The notes below the pieces were generated by a model. It searched no databases. It worked only from the letters and a program-made list of their open reading frames with translations, and had not been told where the DNA came from. From Pseudonocardia sp. (GTDB lineage Bacteria > Actinomycetota > Actinomycetes > Mycobacteriales > Pseudonocardiaceae), in the NCBI RefSeq assembly GCF_025465255.1, contig NZ_JAODNI010000033.1:1-58326 (forward strand): a DNA stretch of 58,326 nt, in the 5' to 3' direction. Position numbers and translations under genes: made by a program. Shown one piece after another: positions 1 to 7,333 of this stretch (position 1 is the stretch's first letter; each line of letters opens with the position of its first letter).

Positions 1-400
1 CCCGCACCGAGGCGCCGCCGCCGACGAACAGGCCGCGCTGGCCCTCGGGCAGCGCGTAGAAGGCCGACGGCTCCGCGACGCGGATGTGCGCGGCGGTGGC
101 GAGCTCGAGGCCGCCGCCGATGACCGCGCCCTTCAACACCGCGACGACGGGGAGCCGACCGCGTTCCAGGCGCTCGAACGCGTGGTGCCACATCATCGAG
201 TGCTCCAGGCCCTCGAAGGCGTCCCGTTCGGCGAGCTCGGAGAGATCGAGCCCGGCGGAGAGGTGGTCCCCGTCCGCGTCCAGGACGACCGCCTTCACTC
301 CGCGGGGTGTCAGTGCGGTCCGCCCGGGGGAGATCCGGGCCCGGCGGGCGGGCCAGCTGCCCAGTCCGATGTCGGAACCGGCGAGGGTGGAGACGTTCAT
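1..400 (-). CDS. Crotonase / enoyl-CoA hydratase family protein (3' part outside window)
   Basis: Reading the minus strand from the ATG at 400 gives a crotonase-like sequence. It contains GDHLSAGLDLSEL, the first oxyanion-hole loop, at about residues 43-55, and GAVIGGGLELATAAH, the second, at about 90-104, followed by ALPEGQRG. The family acts on acyl-CoA thioesters (hydration, isomerisation or related chemistry). The C-terminal half runs off the window edge. The N-terminus is unusual: only about 35 residues precede the VKAVVLDADGDH strand, and the usual NRPxxRNAL segment and first helix are absent in this frame and in the upstream DNA. The gene may therefore be N-terminally truncated or decayed. 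It is divergent from the MarR regulator that begins 113 bp away and may control it. Confidence 0.8.
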   Translation of the reverse strand, partial: MNVSTLAGSDIGLGSWPARRARISPGRTALTPRGVKAVVLDADGDHLSAGLDLSELAERDAFEGLEHSMMWHHAFERLERGRLPVVAVLKGAVIGGGLELATAAHIRVAEPSAFYALPEGQRGLFVGGGASVR

Positions 401-513
401 CGCGGACCCTTCGAGGAGCGGGGGGCGGGCGTGGGGGTGCTCGCCGCGTCGCCGTCGCCTGTGCCAGGCTTCCTGCGACCGGGATGGCAGGGGATCGAAC
501 CGAAGGGGCACCG

Positions 514-999
514 ATGACGGCGAGCGCCGAGCGGCGGGACGCCACCGGTGGACCCACCGCGGACGGGGCCGGCCGGCCGTCGCTGCTCTACGCGATCAAG
601 CAGGTCGAGCTCGCGGTGCGCGCCCACCTCGACGAGCTGCTGCGCCCCACCGGGGTGACGACGCTGCAGTACACGGCGATGACCGTGCTGGCCCGGCGCG
701 AGGGCCTCACCTCGGCCGAGCTGGCCCGCAACTCGTTCGTCACCGCCCAGACCATGAACGACCTGGTCACGAGCCTGGAACGGCGCGAGCTGATCTCGAG
801 GGCCCCGAGCCCGGCCCACCGGCGGCGGCTGCTGATCAGCCTCACCGCCACCGGCCGCGCGTTCCTGGCCGAGCACGCCGCGCGCGTCGCCGACATCGAG
901 GCCCGGATGGTCAGCCGGCTCAGCGACGACGAGCAGGCCTCGCTGCACGACGTGCTCAACCGCTGCCGCGCCGCCCTGGCGACCCACCCGGCGCAGTAG
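514..999 (+). CDS. MarR-family transcriptional regulator
   Basis: 161-residue winged-helix regulator. A helical dimerisation region (about residues 20-45) is followed by the recognition segment LTSAELARNSFVTAQTMNDL (about 67-86) and a wing with HRRRLLISLTATG, the usual D/HRRxxxLxLTxxG signature of MarR. The ATG at 514 is chosen because homologous-looking sequence begins there; upstream in-frame codons read low-complexity Arg/Gly. Its closest neighbour is the divergent crotonase gene, so a ligand such as an acyl-CoA or aromatic acid is plausible but not shown by the sequence. Confidence 0.88.
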   Translation: MTASAERRDATGGPTADGAGRPSLLYAIKQVELAVRAHLDELLRPTGVTTLQYTAMTVLARREGLTSAELARNSFVTAQTMNDLVTSLERRELISRAPSPAHRRRLLISLTATGRAFLAEHAARVADIEARMVSRLSDDEQASLHDVLNRCRAALATHPAQ

Positions 1000-1108
1000 T
1001 CGCCCCGCTCGCCCGACCCCGTGCGGGGAACGTGGAGCGGTGCTGGTCATCGCAGCTCCTCGGTGAGCGGGGGCGGTACCGCGCCGGTCCGGGTGTTCGA
1101 CCCTGGAG

Positions 1109-1125
1109 TATCAGTATTCCTGATA
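1109..1125. promoter_or_regulatory. Inverted repeat, possible operator upstream of membrane protein
   Basis: TATCAG and CTGATA form perfect 6-bp arms around TATTC. The element is conspicuously AT-rich for this genome and lies about 120 bp before the GTG at 1247, in a 247-bp gap after the MarR gene. It could be an operator; no binding protein can be assigned. Confidence 0.3.
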
Positions 1126-1246
1126 TCGGTGTGACCAGGCTGCCGCGCCCGGAGGGCGGTGTCAAGGGATGGCGTCGCGTGCCCGATGTCGGCAGGATCG
1201 GCGGATCGGTGCGTGACACCGCAGCATCGGGTGCGGGGGTCCCGCG

Positions 1247-2020
1247 GTGGGCTGGTTCCAACAGACCTTCGTCGGCTCCGAGCGGTCGGCCGCCTTCTGT
1301 GCACTGATCGGGTTCGTCGTGACGTTCGTGGTGGTCCGGGGGATCACCCGTCGGATCCGGGCGAAGGCGTCCGCACCGGCCGCCGAGGGCGGCGGGCTCG
1401 GCGACATCTACATCGGTGGCGTGCACGTCCACCACCAGGTGTGGGGGATCCTGCTCGTGCTGCTGTGCGGGCTGCTGGAGTTCCGCTACCAGCCGGGTCC
1501 GCCGTGGGTGCAGGTCCTCGCGACGCTGTTCGGCATCGGCGCCGCCTTGACCCTCGACGAGTTCGCGCTGTGGTTCCACCTCGACGACGTCTACTGGGGC
1601 GAGCAGGGACGGCAGTCGGTGGACGCGATCCTCGTCGGCGGCGCGATCGGCGCGGTCCTGCTCGTGCAGGCCTCGCCGGTGGGGATGGACGAGGGCCGGG
1701 GCCTCGGCGCTCTCGCGACGTGCGGGTACGTCGCCACGGTCTGCGTGCACCTGGCCATGGCCGGCGTGTGCTTCGTCAAGGGCAAGATCGCGACGGGCAT
1801 GATCGGGATCGTGCTGCCCGTCGTCGCGACCGTCGGCGCGATCCGGCTCGCGAAGCCCGCCTCGGTGTGGGCGCGCCGGCGGTACTCCGGGGCGAGGCTG
1901 GCCCGGGCGGAGCGACGGTTCGGCGCGGCCTACGTCGGGCGCCACGACCGCATGCTCGACCTGATCGGCGGCGCTCCCGACGCGGAGAGGCCGTCGCGGA
2001 AGGACGGCTCGGCGCCGTAG
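1247..2020 (+). CDS. Conserved multi-pass membrane protein
   Basis: 257 residues with about five to six hydrophobic segments (near 15-33, 64-80, 88-106, 124-138, 155-172 and 178-195) and a basic cytoplasmic-looking C-terminal tail. Between the first two segments lies GVHVHHQVWG, a His-rich cluster, and the third ends in LDEFALWFHLDD. Conserved His and acidic residues at membrane faces suggest metal binding or an enzymatic membrane protein, but I do not recognise a characterised family. Start is GTG 1247; the Shine-Dalgarno (SD) is weak. It converges on the oxygenase gene, with only 8 bp between stops. Confidence 0.75.
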   Translation: MGWFQQTFVGSERSAAFCALIGFVVTFVVVRGITRRIRAKASAPAAEGGGLGDIYIGGVHVHHQVWGILLVLLCGLLEFRYQPGPPWVQVLATLFGIGAALTLDEFALWFHLDDVYWGEQGRQSVDAILVGGAIGAVLLVQASPVGMDEGRGLGALATCGYVATVCVHLAMAGVCFVKGKIATGMIGIVLPVVATVGAIRLAKPASVWARRRYSGARLARAERRFGAAYVGRHDRMLDLIGGAPDAERPSRKDGSAP

Positions 2021-2028
2021 GGAAGCCG

Positions 2029-2754
2029 TCAGCGCGCGTTGTGGAAGATGATCCCCAGCACGTGCCGCTCCCCGGAGTGCACCGCGCTCACGCCGTGCCT
2101 CATCTGCACCCGGTGGTAGCCGCGGGTGCCCGGCTTCGGGCGGTGCCGCACCGGGAAGATGATCGCTTCGCCCTGGCCTGGCCGCGCGACCATCGGACGG
2201 GACTGCTGGCGGGGCCGCTGCTCGACGAACACGCTCTCGCCGCCGGTGAAGTCCTCGTCCGGCCGGCTCAGCATGATCAGGAACTGCAGCGGGAAAGTCA
2301 GGTCGCCGTAGACGTCCTGGTGCAGGCAGTTGTAGCCGCCGGGGCCGTAGCGCAGGACCAGCGGGGTCGGGCGGTGCTGGCCGAGCCCGGCGCACTCGTC
2401 GAGGAGCGCGTCGAGGGTCGTGGGGAAGCGGCGTTCGCCGAGCCGGTCCGCCCACCGGTTCGCGATGGCGGCCAGCGGTGGGTAGAGGGCCTCGCGCAGC
2501 TGCTGGACGGGCTCGGGCAGCGGGTTCGCGAAGTAGCGGTAGCTGCCCTCGCCGAAGGAGTGCCGCGCCATGGTGACGGTGCTGCGGAAGCGGGCGTCGT
2601 CGTCGAACATGCGGGCGACGTCGCGGCACCGGTCGGGGCCGAGCAGCGGCCCGGCGGAGGCGAAGCCCTCCGCGTCGAGCCGCTGCTCGATCGCCGGCCA
2701 GTCGAGGCTCCGGGCGGTGTCGGCCGGGCCCGGCGTGGTGGTGGCGTCGGTCAT
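2029..2754 (-). CDS. 2-oxoglutarate/Fe(II)-dependent oxygenase of the DNA-alkylation operon
   Basis: 241-residue protein with a prolyl-4-hydroxylase-like double-stranded beta helix. The iron triad is visible as HQD (His145, Asp147) and His220 in RHGVSAVHSG, with Arg230 as the expected 2-oxoglutarate anchor. PGGYNCLHQDVYG and GGESVFVEQRPR are typical of this bacterial subfamily. It lies 26 bp downstream of ogt with SD GGAAGGA, so it is probably the last gene of the ECF sigma / Ada-like / ogt operon. The context suggests repair or tolerance of alkylation damage. It is not a clear AlkB orthologue, so its substrate (base, protein or metabolite) is unknown. Confidence 0.82.
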   Translation of the reverse strand: MTDATTTPGPADTARSLDWPAIEQRLDAEGFASAGPLLGPDRCRDVARMFDDDARFRSTVTMARHSFGEGSYRYFANPLPEPVQQLREALYPPLAAIANRWADRLGERRFPTTLDALLDECAGLGQHRPTPLVLRYGPGGYNCLHQDVYGDLTFPLQFLIMLSRPDEDFTGGESVFVEQRPRQQSRPMVARPGQGEAIIFPVRHRPKPGTRGYHRVQMRHGVSAVHSGERHVLGIIFHNAR

Positions 2755-2780
2755 GCTGGTCCTTCCGATCGCGAGCCGGT

Positions 2781-3296
2781 TCAGGCCGACCCGAGCATCC
2801 CCTGCGGGGACTCGAGCTCGAGCAGGCGCCGCTTGATCTCGAGGCCGCCCGCGTAGCCGGTGAGGTCACCGTTGCTGCCGACGACGCGGTGGCACGGCAC
2901 GAGGACCGGGACCGGGTTCCGGGCCATGGCGGACCCGACCCGGCGCGGCCCCACGTGGGACGACCACGACTCCGACGCCGGCCCGCCCCGGCGGGCGAGC
3001 TGCGCGGCCAGCCTGCCGTAGGTGGTGGTCTCGCCGTGGCCGACCGCGCCGAGGAGGTCGAGCGCCGCGCGCTGCCCGGCGCCGACCCCGCGGAGGTCGA
3101 CCGGGACGGTGAACGCCGTACGGGTGCCCGCGAAGTACTCGTCGAGCTCCCGGCAGGCCTGCTCGAGCCACTGCCCGGCCTCGGTGGACGGAGCCGTGTC
3201 CGCGGGAGCGGCGCCGAACGCGACGCGGGTGATGCCCTCGTCCGAGGCGGTGAGGGTCAGCGGCCCGACAGGGGTCGAACGGATGGTCGTGGACAT
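2781..3296 (-). CDS. ogt: Methylated-DNA--[protein]-cysteine S-methyltransferase
   Basis: 171-residue O6-alkylguanine-DNA alkyltransferase. The active-site motif PCHRVVGSNG (methyl-accepting Cys in PCHR) and GYAGGLEIKRRLLELE after it are diagnostic. The N-terminal RNaseH-like domain (TIRSTPVGPLTLTASDEG) is also present. It removes O6-methylguanine by suicidal transfer. ATG 3296 is preceded by a strong SD (AGGAGGAG). Between the upstream ada-like stop (3380) and this start lies a copy of the promoter motif that also precedes the sigma gene, so ogt can probably be transcribed independently of read-through. Confidence 0.95.
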   Translation of the reverse strand: MSTTIRSTPVGPLTLTASDEGITRVAFGAAPADTAPSTEAGQWLEQACRELDEYFAGTRTAFTVPVDLRGVGAGQRAALDLLGAVGHGETTTYGRLAAQLARRGGPASESWSSHVGPRRVGSAMARNPVPVLVPCHRVVGSNGDLTGYAGGLEIKRRLLELESPQGMLGSA

Positions 3297-3329
3297 GAGG
3301 TCTGCTCCTCCTGGTGGGTTCTCCGGTTC

Positions 3330-3364
3330 GTCCTGCAGAACCCCGTCCGGGTCGGCTCCGTTGC
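3330..3364 (-). promoter_or_regulatory. Putative ECF sigma-dependent promoter of ogt
   Basis: On the minus strand this reads GCAAC (3364-3360), 17 nt, then GGTTCTGCAGGAC (3342-3330). The same two blocks with identical 17-nt spacing occur immediately before the ECF sigma gene. GCAAC has the look of an ECF -35 element and GGTTC would sit at -10. The ogt ATG follows 33 nt later with its own SD. Confidence 0.7.
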
Positions 3365-3379
3365 AGCTGCGGTCCGCGG

Positions 3380-4153
3380 TCAGGCCGCGGGCCGGCAGTG
3401 CAGGCAGGGCCGGTAGCCGGCGGCGGCAGCGGTGGAGACGGTGCGGAAGCCGTGCCGATGGGCGGGCGTGATGCGCCGGGCGTCGCGGCAGGTCGGGAAG
3501 CAGAAGATCCCGGTGGTGTCGCTGGCCAGGTAGCGCACGCCGCCGCGGGCGAGCGCCCGGACCCCGTCGAGGTCGACGTCCTCGTCGCGCAGCAGCTGCT
3601 CCTTGGACGGGGCCCCGAACATGTAGTCGCCCACGGCGCCGTCGGCGCGGACGACGCGGTGGCACGGCACGAGCAGCGGTACCGGGTTGCGGGCGAGCAC
3701 CGATCCGACGGCCCGGACGGCGCGCGGGCTGCCGGCCTCGCGGGCCACCCAGCCGTAGGGGCGGGTCTGCCCGGCCGGGATCCGCCGGGTCGCGGCCAGC
3801 ACGGCCCGTTCGAACTCCGAGAGGCCGGCGAGGTCGAGCGTCAGGGCGCGGGCCTGGCGTCCCCGCAGCGCGGGCAGGACCCCGGCGGGGAGCCTCGCCG
3901 CGGGTTGCAGGGGGCGGGCGAACCGCCGGTGGTAGGCGTCCGCGAACCCGTCGGCGTCGCCCTCCCCGGCGGGGCGCAGGAACTGCACGCCCCGGTCGGT
4001 GAAGGCGACGAAGACGTCGCCGAGGCGGCTCGGCGCGCTCGCCCAGCGGGTGAACACCCTGTCCGCCAGGCCGGGCGGCGCCGGCGCGGCGAGGGTGCCG
4101 AGCGCGCTGACGAGCTGCTGATCGGTGCCGAAAGGTCGGCCGTTGCTGGTCAT
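3380..4153 (-). CDS. MGMT-Ada fusion with inverted domain order (alkylation repair/sensor protein)
   Basis: 257 residues. Residues about 60-195 form an alkylguanine transferase domain with methyl-acceptor Cys164 in LVPCHRVV. Residues about 205-257 form an Ada-type zinc domain: VRYLASDTTGIFCFPTC ... GYRPCLHCRP, with four ligands Cys218, Cys222, Cys250 and Cys253. In E. coli Ada the zinc domain is N-terminal, is followed by an AraC-type HTH, and its first Cys accepts methyl from DNA methylphosphotriesters. Here it is C-terminal and no HTH is seen. The start ATG overlaps the sigma-factor stop (ATGA), implying translational coupling. It may repair both lesion types and signal to the sigma factor; the latter is inference. 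Confidence 0.88.
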   Translation of the reverse strand: MTSNGRPFGTDQQLVSALGTLAAPAPPGLADRVFTRWASAPSRLGDVFVAFTDRGVQFLRPAGEGDADGFADAYHRRFARPLQPAARLPAGVLPALRGRQARALTLDLAGLSEFERAVLAATRRIPAGQTRPYGWVAREAGSPRAVRAVGSVLARNPVPLLVPCHRVVRADGAVGDYMFGAPSKEQLLRDEDVDLDGVRALARGGVRYLASDTTGIFCFPTCRDARRITPAHRHGFRTVSTAAAAGYRPCLHCRPAA

Positions 4154-4815
4154 CGACTTGTCCTCCCCGACCGGAGCACCCGCTGTGCCGTTCCGCCGAC
4201 GACCGTCACCGTGGCGGTGGTCGTGGTGTCGGTGAGCAGTGTCCGTAGTCGTTGCAGTCCTCGTGAGATGTGGGATTTGGCGGTGCCGTCCTTGCAGCCG
4301 AGGATCTCGGCGATCTCGCCGATCGGCAGGTCCACGACGTGCCGGAGCACGATCGCGGTCCGCTGCGCCTCGGGCAGTTCGGCCAGGAGGGCGCCGAGGC
4401 GGCGTTGCGTGTCCGCGCGCTCGGCGCGTTCCGCGGGGCCCGCGGCGGGTTCGGGCTCGGTCTGCTCGGTGGACGGTTCGAACGCCGGCGGCGGGCCGGG
4501 CCGCCGGGCGGCGTCCCTGGCCGCGTTGCGGGCGGTGTTGCGCAGGATCGTGAGCAGCCACGGCCGGATCGACAGCGTGCCGATCCGCGCGGCGTCGAAG
4601 CCGCGCAGGGCCCGGTACGCCTTGAGCAGGGCCTCCGCGGCCAGGTCCTCGGCGTCGGCCGGGCGGGCGAGGTTGCGGGCGACCGAGTGGACGACGTCGC
4701 TGTGCACCCGCGTGAGCTCGGCGAATCCGGAGTCGAGGTCACGGGCCAGGGCACAGCGCAACCACTGCTCCTCGACGGCGGCCTCGGCCGTCCCGTCGTG
4801 CCCGTCGTCGACCAT
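4150..4815 (-). CDS. ECF RNA polymerase sigma factor heading the alkylation-repair operon
   Basis: 221 residues. Sigma region 2 spans about 30-105 (ARPADAEDLAAEALLKAYRAL and RPWLLTILRNTARN), and region 4 about 145-200 (LPEAQRTAIVLRHVVDLPIG then AEILGCKDGTAKSHISRGLQ). A short Thr-rich tail follows. No anti-sigma gene is adjacent; the stop overlaps the Ada-like start by 4 nt. ATG 4815 directly abuts the promoter motif, so the mRNA is likely leaderless. The same motif precedes ogt, so positive autoregulation is likely. An SnoaL-type C-terminal extension such as that of SigJ/ECF41 is not present. Confidence 0.88.
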   Translation of the reverse strand: MVDDGHDGTAEAAVEEQWLRCALARDLDSGFAELTRVHSDVVHSVARNLARPADAEDLAAEALLKAYRALRGFDAARIGTLSIRPWLLTILRNTARNAARDAARRPGPPPAFEPSTEQTEPEPAAGPAERAERADTQRRLGALLAELPEAQRTAIVLRHVVDLPIGEIAEILGCKDGTAKSHISRGLQRLRTLLTDTTTTATVTVVGGTAQRVLRSGRTSR

Positions 4816-4850
4816 GTCCTGCAGAACCCCGGTTCGGAGTCGGCGGTTGC
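4816..4850 (-). promoter_or_regulatory. Putative autoregulated promoter of the ECF sigma gene
   Basis: Minus strand: GCAAC (4850-4846), 17 nt, GGTTCTGCAGGAC (4828-4816), directly followed by the ATG of the sigma gene. The arrangement is the same as at 3330-3364. With GGTTC at -10 the transcript would begin close to the ATG. Confidence 0.7.
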
Positions 4851-5574
4851 GGGATGAGCCTCTCACCGCGGGACGGCCACGGCGCTGCGTCACCCGCCCC
4901 GCAGTTCTCCGACGATCCGAAGGCGTCCAGTCGGGACGGTGGCCCACGGCGAAGGATGCCGCCGAGGAAGGGACTGAGCTGCCCAACGACGATCAAGAGC
5001 TGAACGCGCCGCCCATCCCGATCCGGCTCCCCGGCTCCCCGTCTCCCGCGGAGCGGAGCAGCAGAGGCGAGGGGAGGCCGCCGTCAGCGCGATGCCGTCG
5101 CGGGTGCCGGCGACCCCGGTCGGGAAAGCGGCTTCCTGGTCCTGCTCTGCACCCGGCACCACACGATGATCCACAAAAGCGAGTGGGTGATCTCGATGGC
5201 CGATGGGTTTCCGCTGTTCCACCCACCACCCTGGGTCGGCGACCGGCCGCTGCGAAACCTGATCCACCGACCGGACTCGATCGCTCATCCGATCGGACCG
5301 CGACCTGCCACACCGGTGGCGAGGCTCGATGATCTCGACCCCACCCCGTACCTGCGGTGCCCCGTCGAGGAGTTCAGCGCCTTCGACCCGGAACCCTGCT
5401 CGGCTCGGGTCGCCTCGACGACGGCCGAGGTGACGGACCTCGACGTCGACGAATCGGGAATCGGCCGATGAACGCCCGCCAGGAGCGACCCGCGCGAGGT
5501 GGTGGCGGCGCCGCTCCCGGCCCGAAGGTGGCGAGGTGCGCCGCCATCCGCTCGTCGTCGCCTACGGAGACCGG
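4851..5574. other. About 720 bp without a convincing gene
   Basis: Between the alkylation operon promoter and the end of the alcohol dehydrogenase no frame shows a recognisable protein or the codon bias of its neighbours. The best candidate is an ORF at 5166-5471 on the plus strand (101 codons, Pro/Asp-rich) with mixed third positions and no SD, which I do not accept. The stretch has noticeably more A/T around 5160-5300. It may be decayed sequence. Confidence 0.5.
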
Positions 5575-6600
5575 TCAGGGAGTGAGGATCGCCCGTCCCC
5601 GGATCCGTCCCGCGTTCAGGTCGTCGAGCGCGTCCTGGAAGCGGTCCAGCGGGTACTTCGTCGTGTGCAGCTTCACCAGCCCGCGGGCGGCGAGGACCAT
5701 CAGCTCGCACAGGTCGTTGTAGCTGCCGACCAGGTTGCCGATCAGGTTGATCTCGGTGGAGATGACGTCGATCGTCGGGATGTCGATGTTCTCGCCGTAC
5801 CCGACGACGTGGTAGTCGCCCGCCCGGCGCAGCATCCGCACACCGTCGCGGGTGCTGCCGCCCTCGCCGACGAAGTCGACGACGACCTCGGCGCCGTTCC
5901 CGTCGGTGAGCTCGAGGACCTGGTCGACGTGGCCACCCTCGGCGACGATCCCGTGGTCCGCCCCGATGGACAGGGCGAGCTTCACCGCGTCCGCGTTGCG
6001 GTCCACGACGACGATCTCGGCCGCCGTCATGGCCTTGAGCGCCTGGATCCCGATGTGCCCCAGGCCGCCGGCGCCGATCACCACACAGCGGTCGCCCGGG
6101 CGCAGGGTGCGGGCCGCCTTGGCCGCGGCGTGGTAGGCGGTGAGGCCGGCGTCGGCCAATGCGGCGACGTCCGCCGGCTCCAGCGAGTCGTCGAGCTTCA
6201 CGACGCTGCGCGCGGACGTCCGCAGGTACTCGGCATAGCCGCCGGCGGTGTCGATGCCGGGGAACCGGCTCTGAGTGCAGTGGACGTCGTCGCCGGAGCG
6301 GCACGCGCGGCACAGCCCGCATGTCATGAGCGGGTGCACGATCACCTTGTCGCCCTCGGCGACGTCGGTGACCGCACTACCGGCGGCGTGCACCCAGCCC
6401 GCGTTCTCGTGGCCGATCGTGTACGGCAGGGTCACGCCGGACTTCTCGGCCCACTGGCCCTCGAGGATGTGGATGTCCGTGCGGCACACGCCCGCACCGC
6501 CGATCTTCACGATCACGTCGTACGGCTCGACGACGGCGGGCGCGGCGACGTCGGTCATCTCGAGGTTCCGGCCGTAGCCGACGACCTGGACTGCCCTCAT
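5575..6600 (-). CDS. Zinc-dependent alcohol dehydrogenase (medium-chain)
   Basis: 341 residues, normal MDR length. Catalytic zinc ligands: Cys39 (GVCRTDIH), His64-Glu65 (TIGHENAG) and Asp150. The structural zinc loop is Cys94, Cys97, Cys100 and Cys108. The Rossmann motif is VIGAGGLGHIG (about 174-184). It oxidises an alcohol with NAD(P)+. Its ATG overlaps the stop of the DUF59 gene (ATGA) and it is the third gene of the amidohydrolase-DUF59-ADH operon. In propane/THF-type monooxygenase clusters an ADH of this kind oxidises the alcohol made by the monooxygenase; here the primary substrate is not evident. Confidence 0.9.
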   Translation of the reverse strand: MRAVQVVGYGRNLEMTDVAAPAVVEPYDVIVKIGGAGVCRTDIHILEGQWAEKSGVTLPYTIGHENAGWVHAAGSAVTDVAEGDKVIVHPLMTCGLCRACRSGDDVHCTQSRFPGIDTAGGYAEYLRTSARSVVKLDDSLEPADVAALADAGLTAYHAAAKAARTLRPGDRCVVIGAGGLGHIGIQALKAMTAAEIVVVDRNADAVKLALSIGADHGIVAEGGHVDQVLELTDGNGAEVVVDFVGEGGSTRDGVRMLRRAGDYHVVGYGENIDIPTIDVISTEINLIGNLVGSYNDLCELMVLAARGLVKLHTTKYPLDRFQDALDDLNAGRIRGRAILTP

Positions 6601-7331
6601 GCGGAGCTCTCCTTCAGGTTCTCGGCGCCCTCGGCCCGCGGGGCCTGGTCGTTGGCCGAGTCGGGATAGCGGGTGCGCAGCAGGCCGCGGCAGAAGTGCG
6701 CGTTGCCGTCGATCGAGATGCGGGTGGAGCGGGCGAGGCGCAGCCGCAGCGGGACCTCCTCGCGCGGGTACGGGCGGCCTTGGTCGTCGACCATCACCGC
6801 CTCGTCCGGGCCGGTGCCCAGGCCGAGCGCCTCCCGCCGGCGCAGCAGGGCGTGGGTGGTCCGCTCGTCCGGCAGGTCGCCGAGGGTGACGGCGTGCAGG
6901 TCCGCCTCCTCGAGCTCCCGTTCCCGGCGGAGCAGCTGCGTCAGCGCCCGCTCCATCGCGGCGGTGTGGGCCTTGCGGCGGAAGGTGAGCCGCAGCTCGT
7001 CGAGGCTGCTCTCCGCCTCCTCGCCGAAGGTGCCCCGGTAGCCGGCGTCGGCCGCCAGCCCGGCGTTGATCAGATCCGAGTCGTGGTGGTCGTCGAGCAG
7101 CACCTCCACCTCGCGGACCTGTGGCAACGCCGTCAGGGCGTCCTTCGCGTCGGATGCCATGAGGTAGGCGAAGTTCGGCGAGCAGAACGAGGTGGGCAGC
7201 CGCAGGTGCACGGTCACGCGCCCGTCCGGGGACGCGTCGAGGGAGCGGACGAAGCCGAGATCGGTGATCGGCTCGTCGAGCTCGGGATCGGAGACCGTGT
7301 GCAGGGCGGCGTAGGCGTCATCCCGGATCAC
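6597..7331 (-). CDS. DUF59 / MIP18-like iron-sulfur assembly-type protein
   Basis: 244 residues, GTG start only 2 nt after the amidohydrolase stop. Residues about 8-90 match the DUF59 (PaaD/SufT-like) fold: DPELDEPITDLGFVRSL, TVHLRLPTSFCSPNFAYLMA (Cys in SFCSP) and QVREVEVLLDDHHD. A longer C-terminal extension (about 100-244), rich in charged residues, follows. Small DUF59 proteins assist Fe-S or di-iron enzyme maturation. Proteins of this two-part type accompany bacterial multicomponent monooxygenases of the propane (prm/mim) kind, as far as I recall. Stop and downstream ADH start overlap. Confidence 0.8.
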   Translation of the reverse strand: MIRDDAYAALHTVSDPELDEPITDLGFVRSLDASPDGRVTVHLRLPTSFCSPNFAYLMASDAKDALTALPQVREVEVLLDDHHDSDLINAGLAADAGYRGTFGEEAESSLDELRLTFRRKAHTAAMERALTQLLRRERELEEADLHAVTLGDLPDERTTHALLRRREALGLGTGPDEAVMVDDQGRPYPREEVPLRLRLARSTRISIDGNAHFCRGLLRTRYPDSANDQAPRAEGAENLKESSA

Positions 7332-7333
7332 GG

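Noticed and set aside
956..2869. 637-codon minus-strand ORF and many similar long frames across the window
   Set aside because: Very high GC removes stop codons from non-coding frames. These frames are Arg/Pro/Gly-rich without any family motif and overlap genes with clear catalytic residues.
5166..5471. 101-codon plus-strand ORF in the 4851-5574 gap
   Set aside because: No SD, mixed third-position bases and no recognisable motif; Pro/Asp-rich composition looks random.
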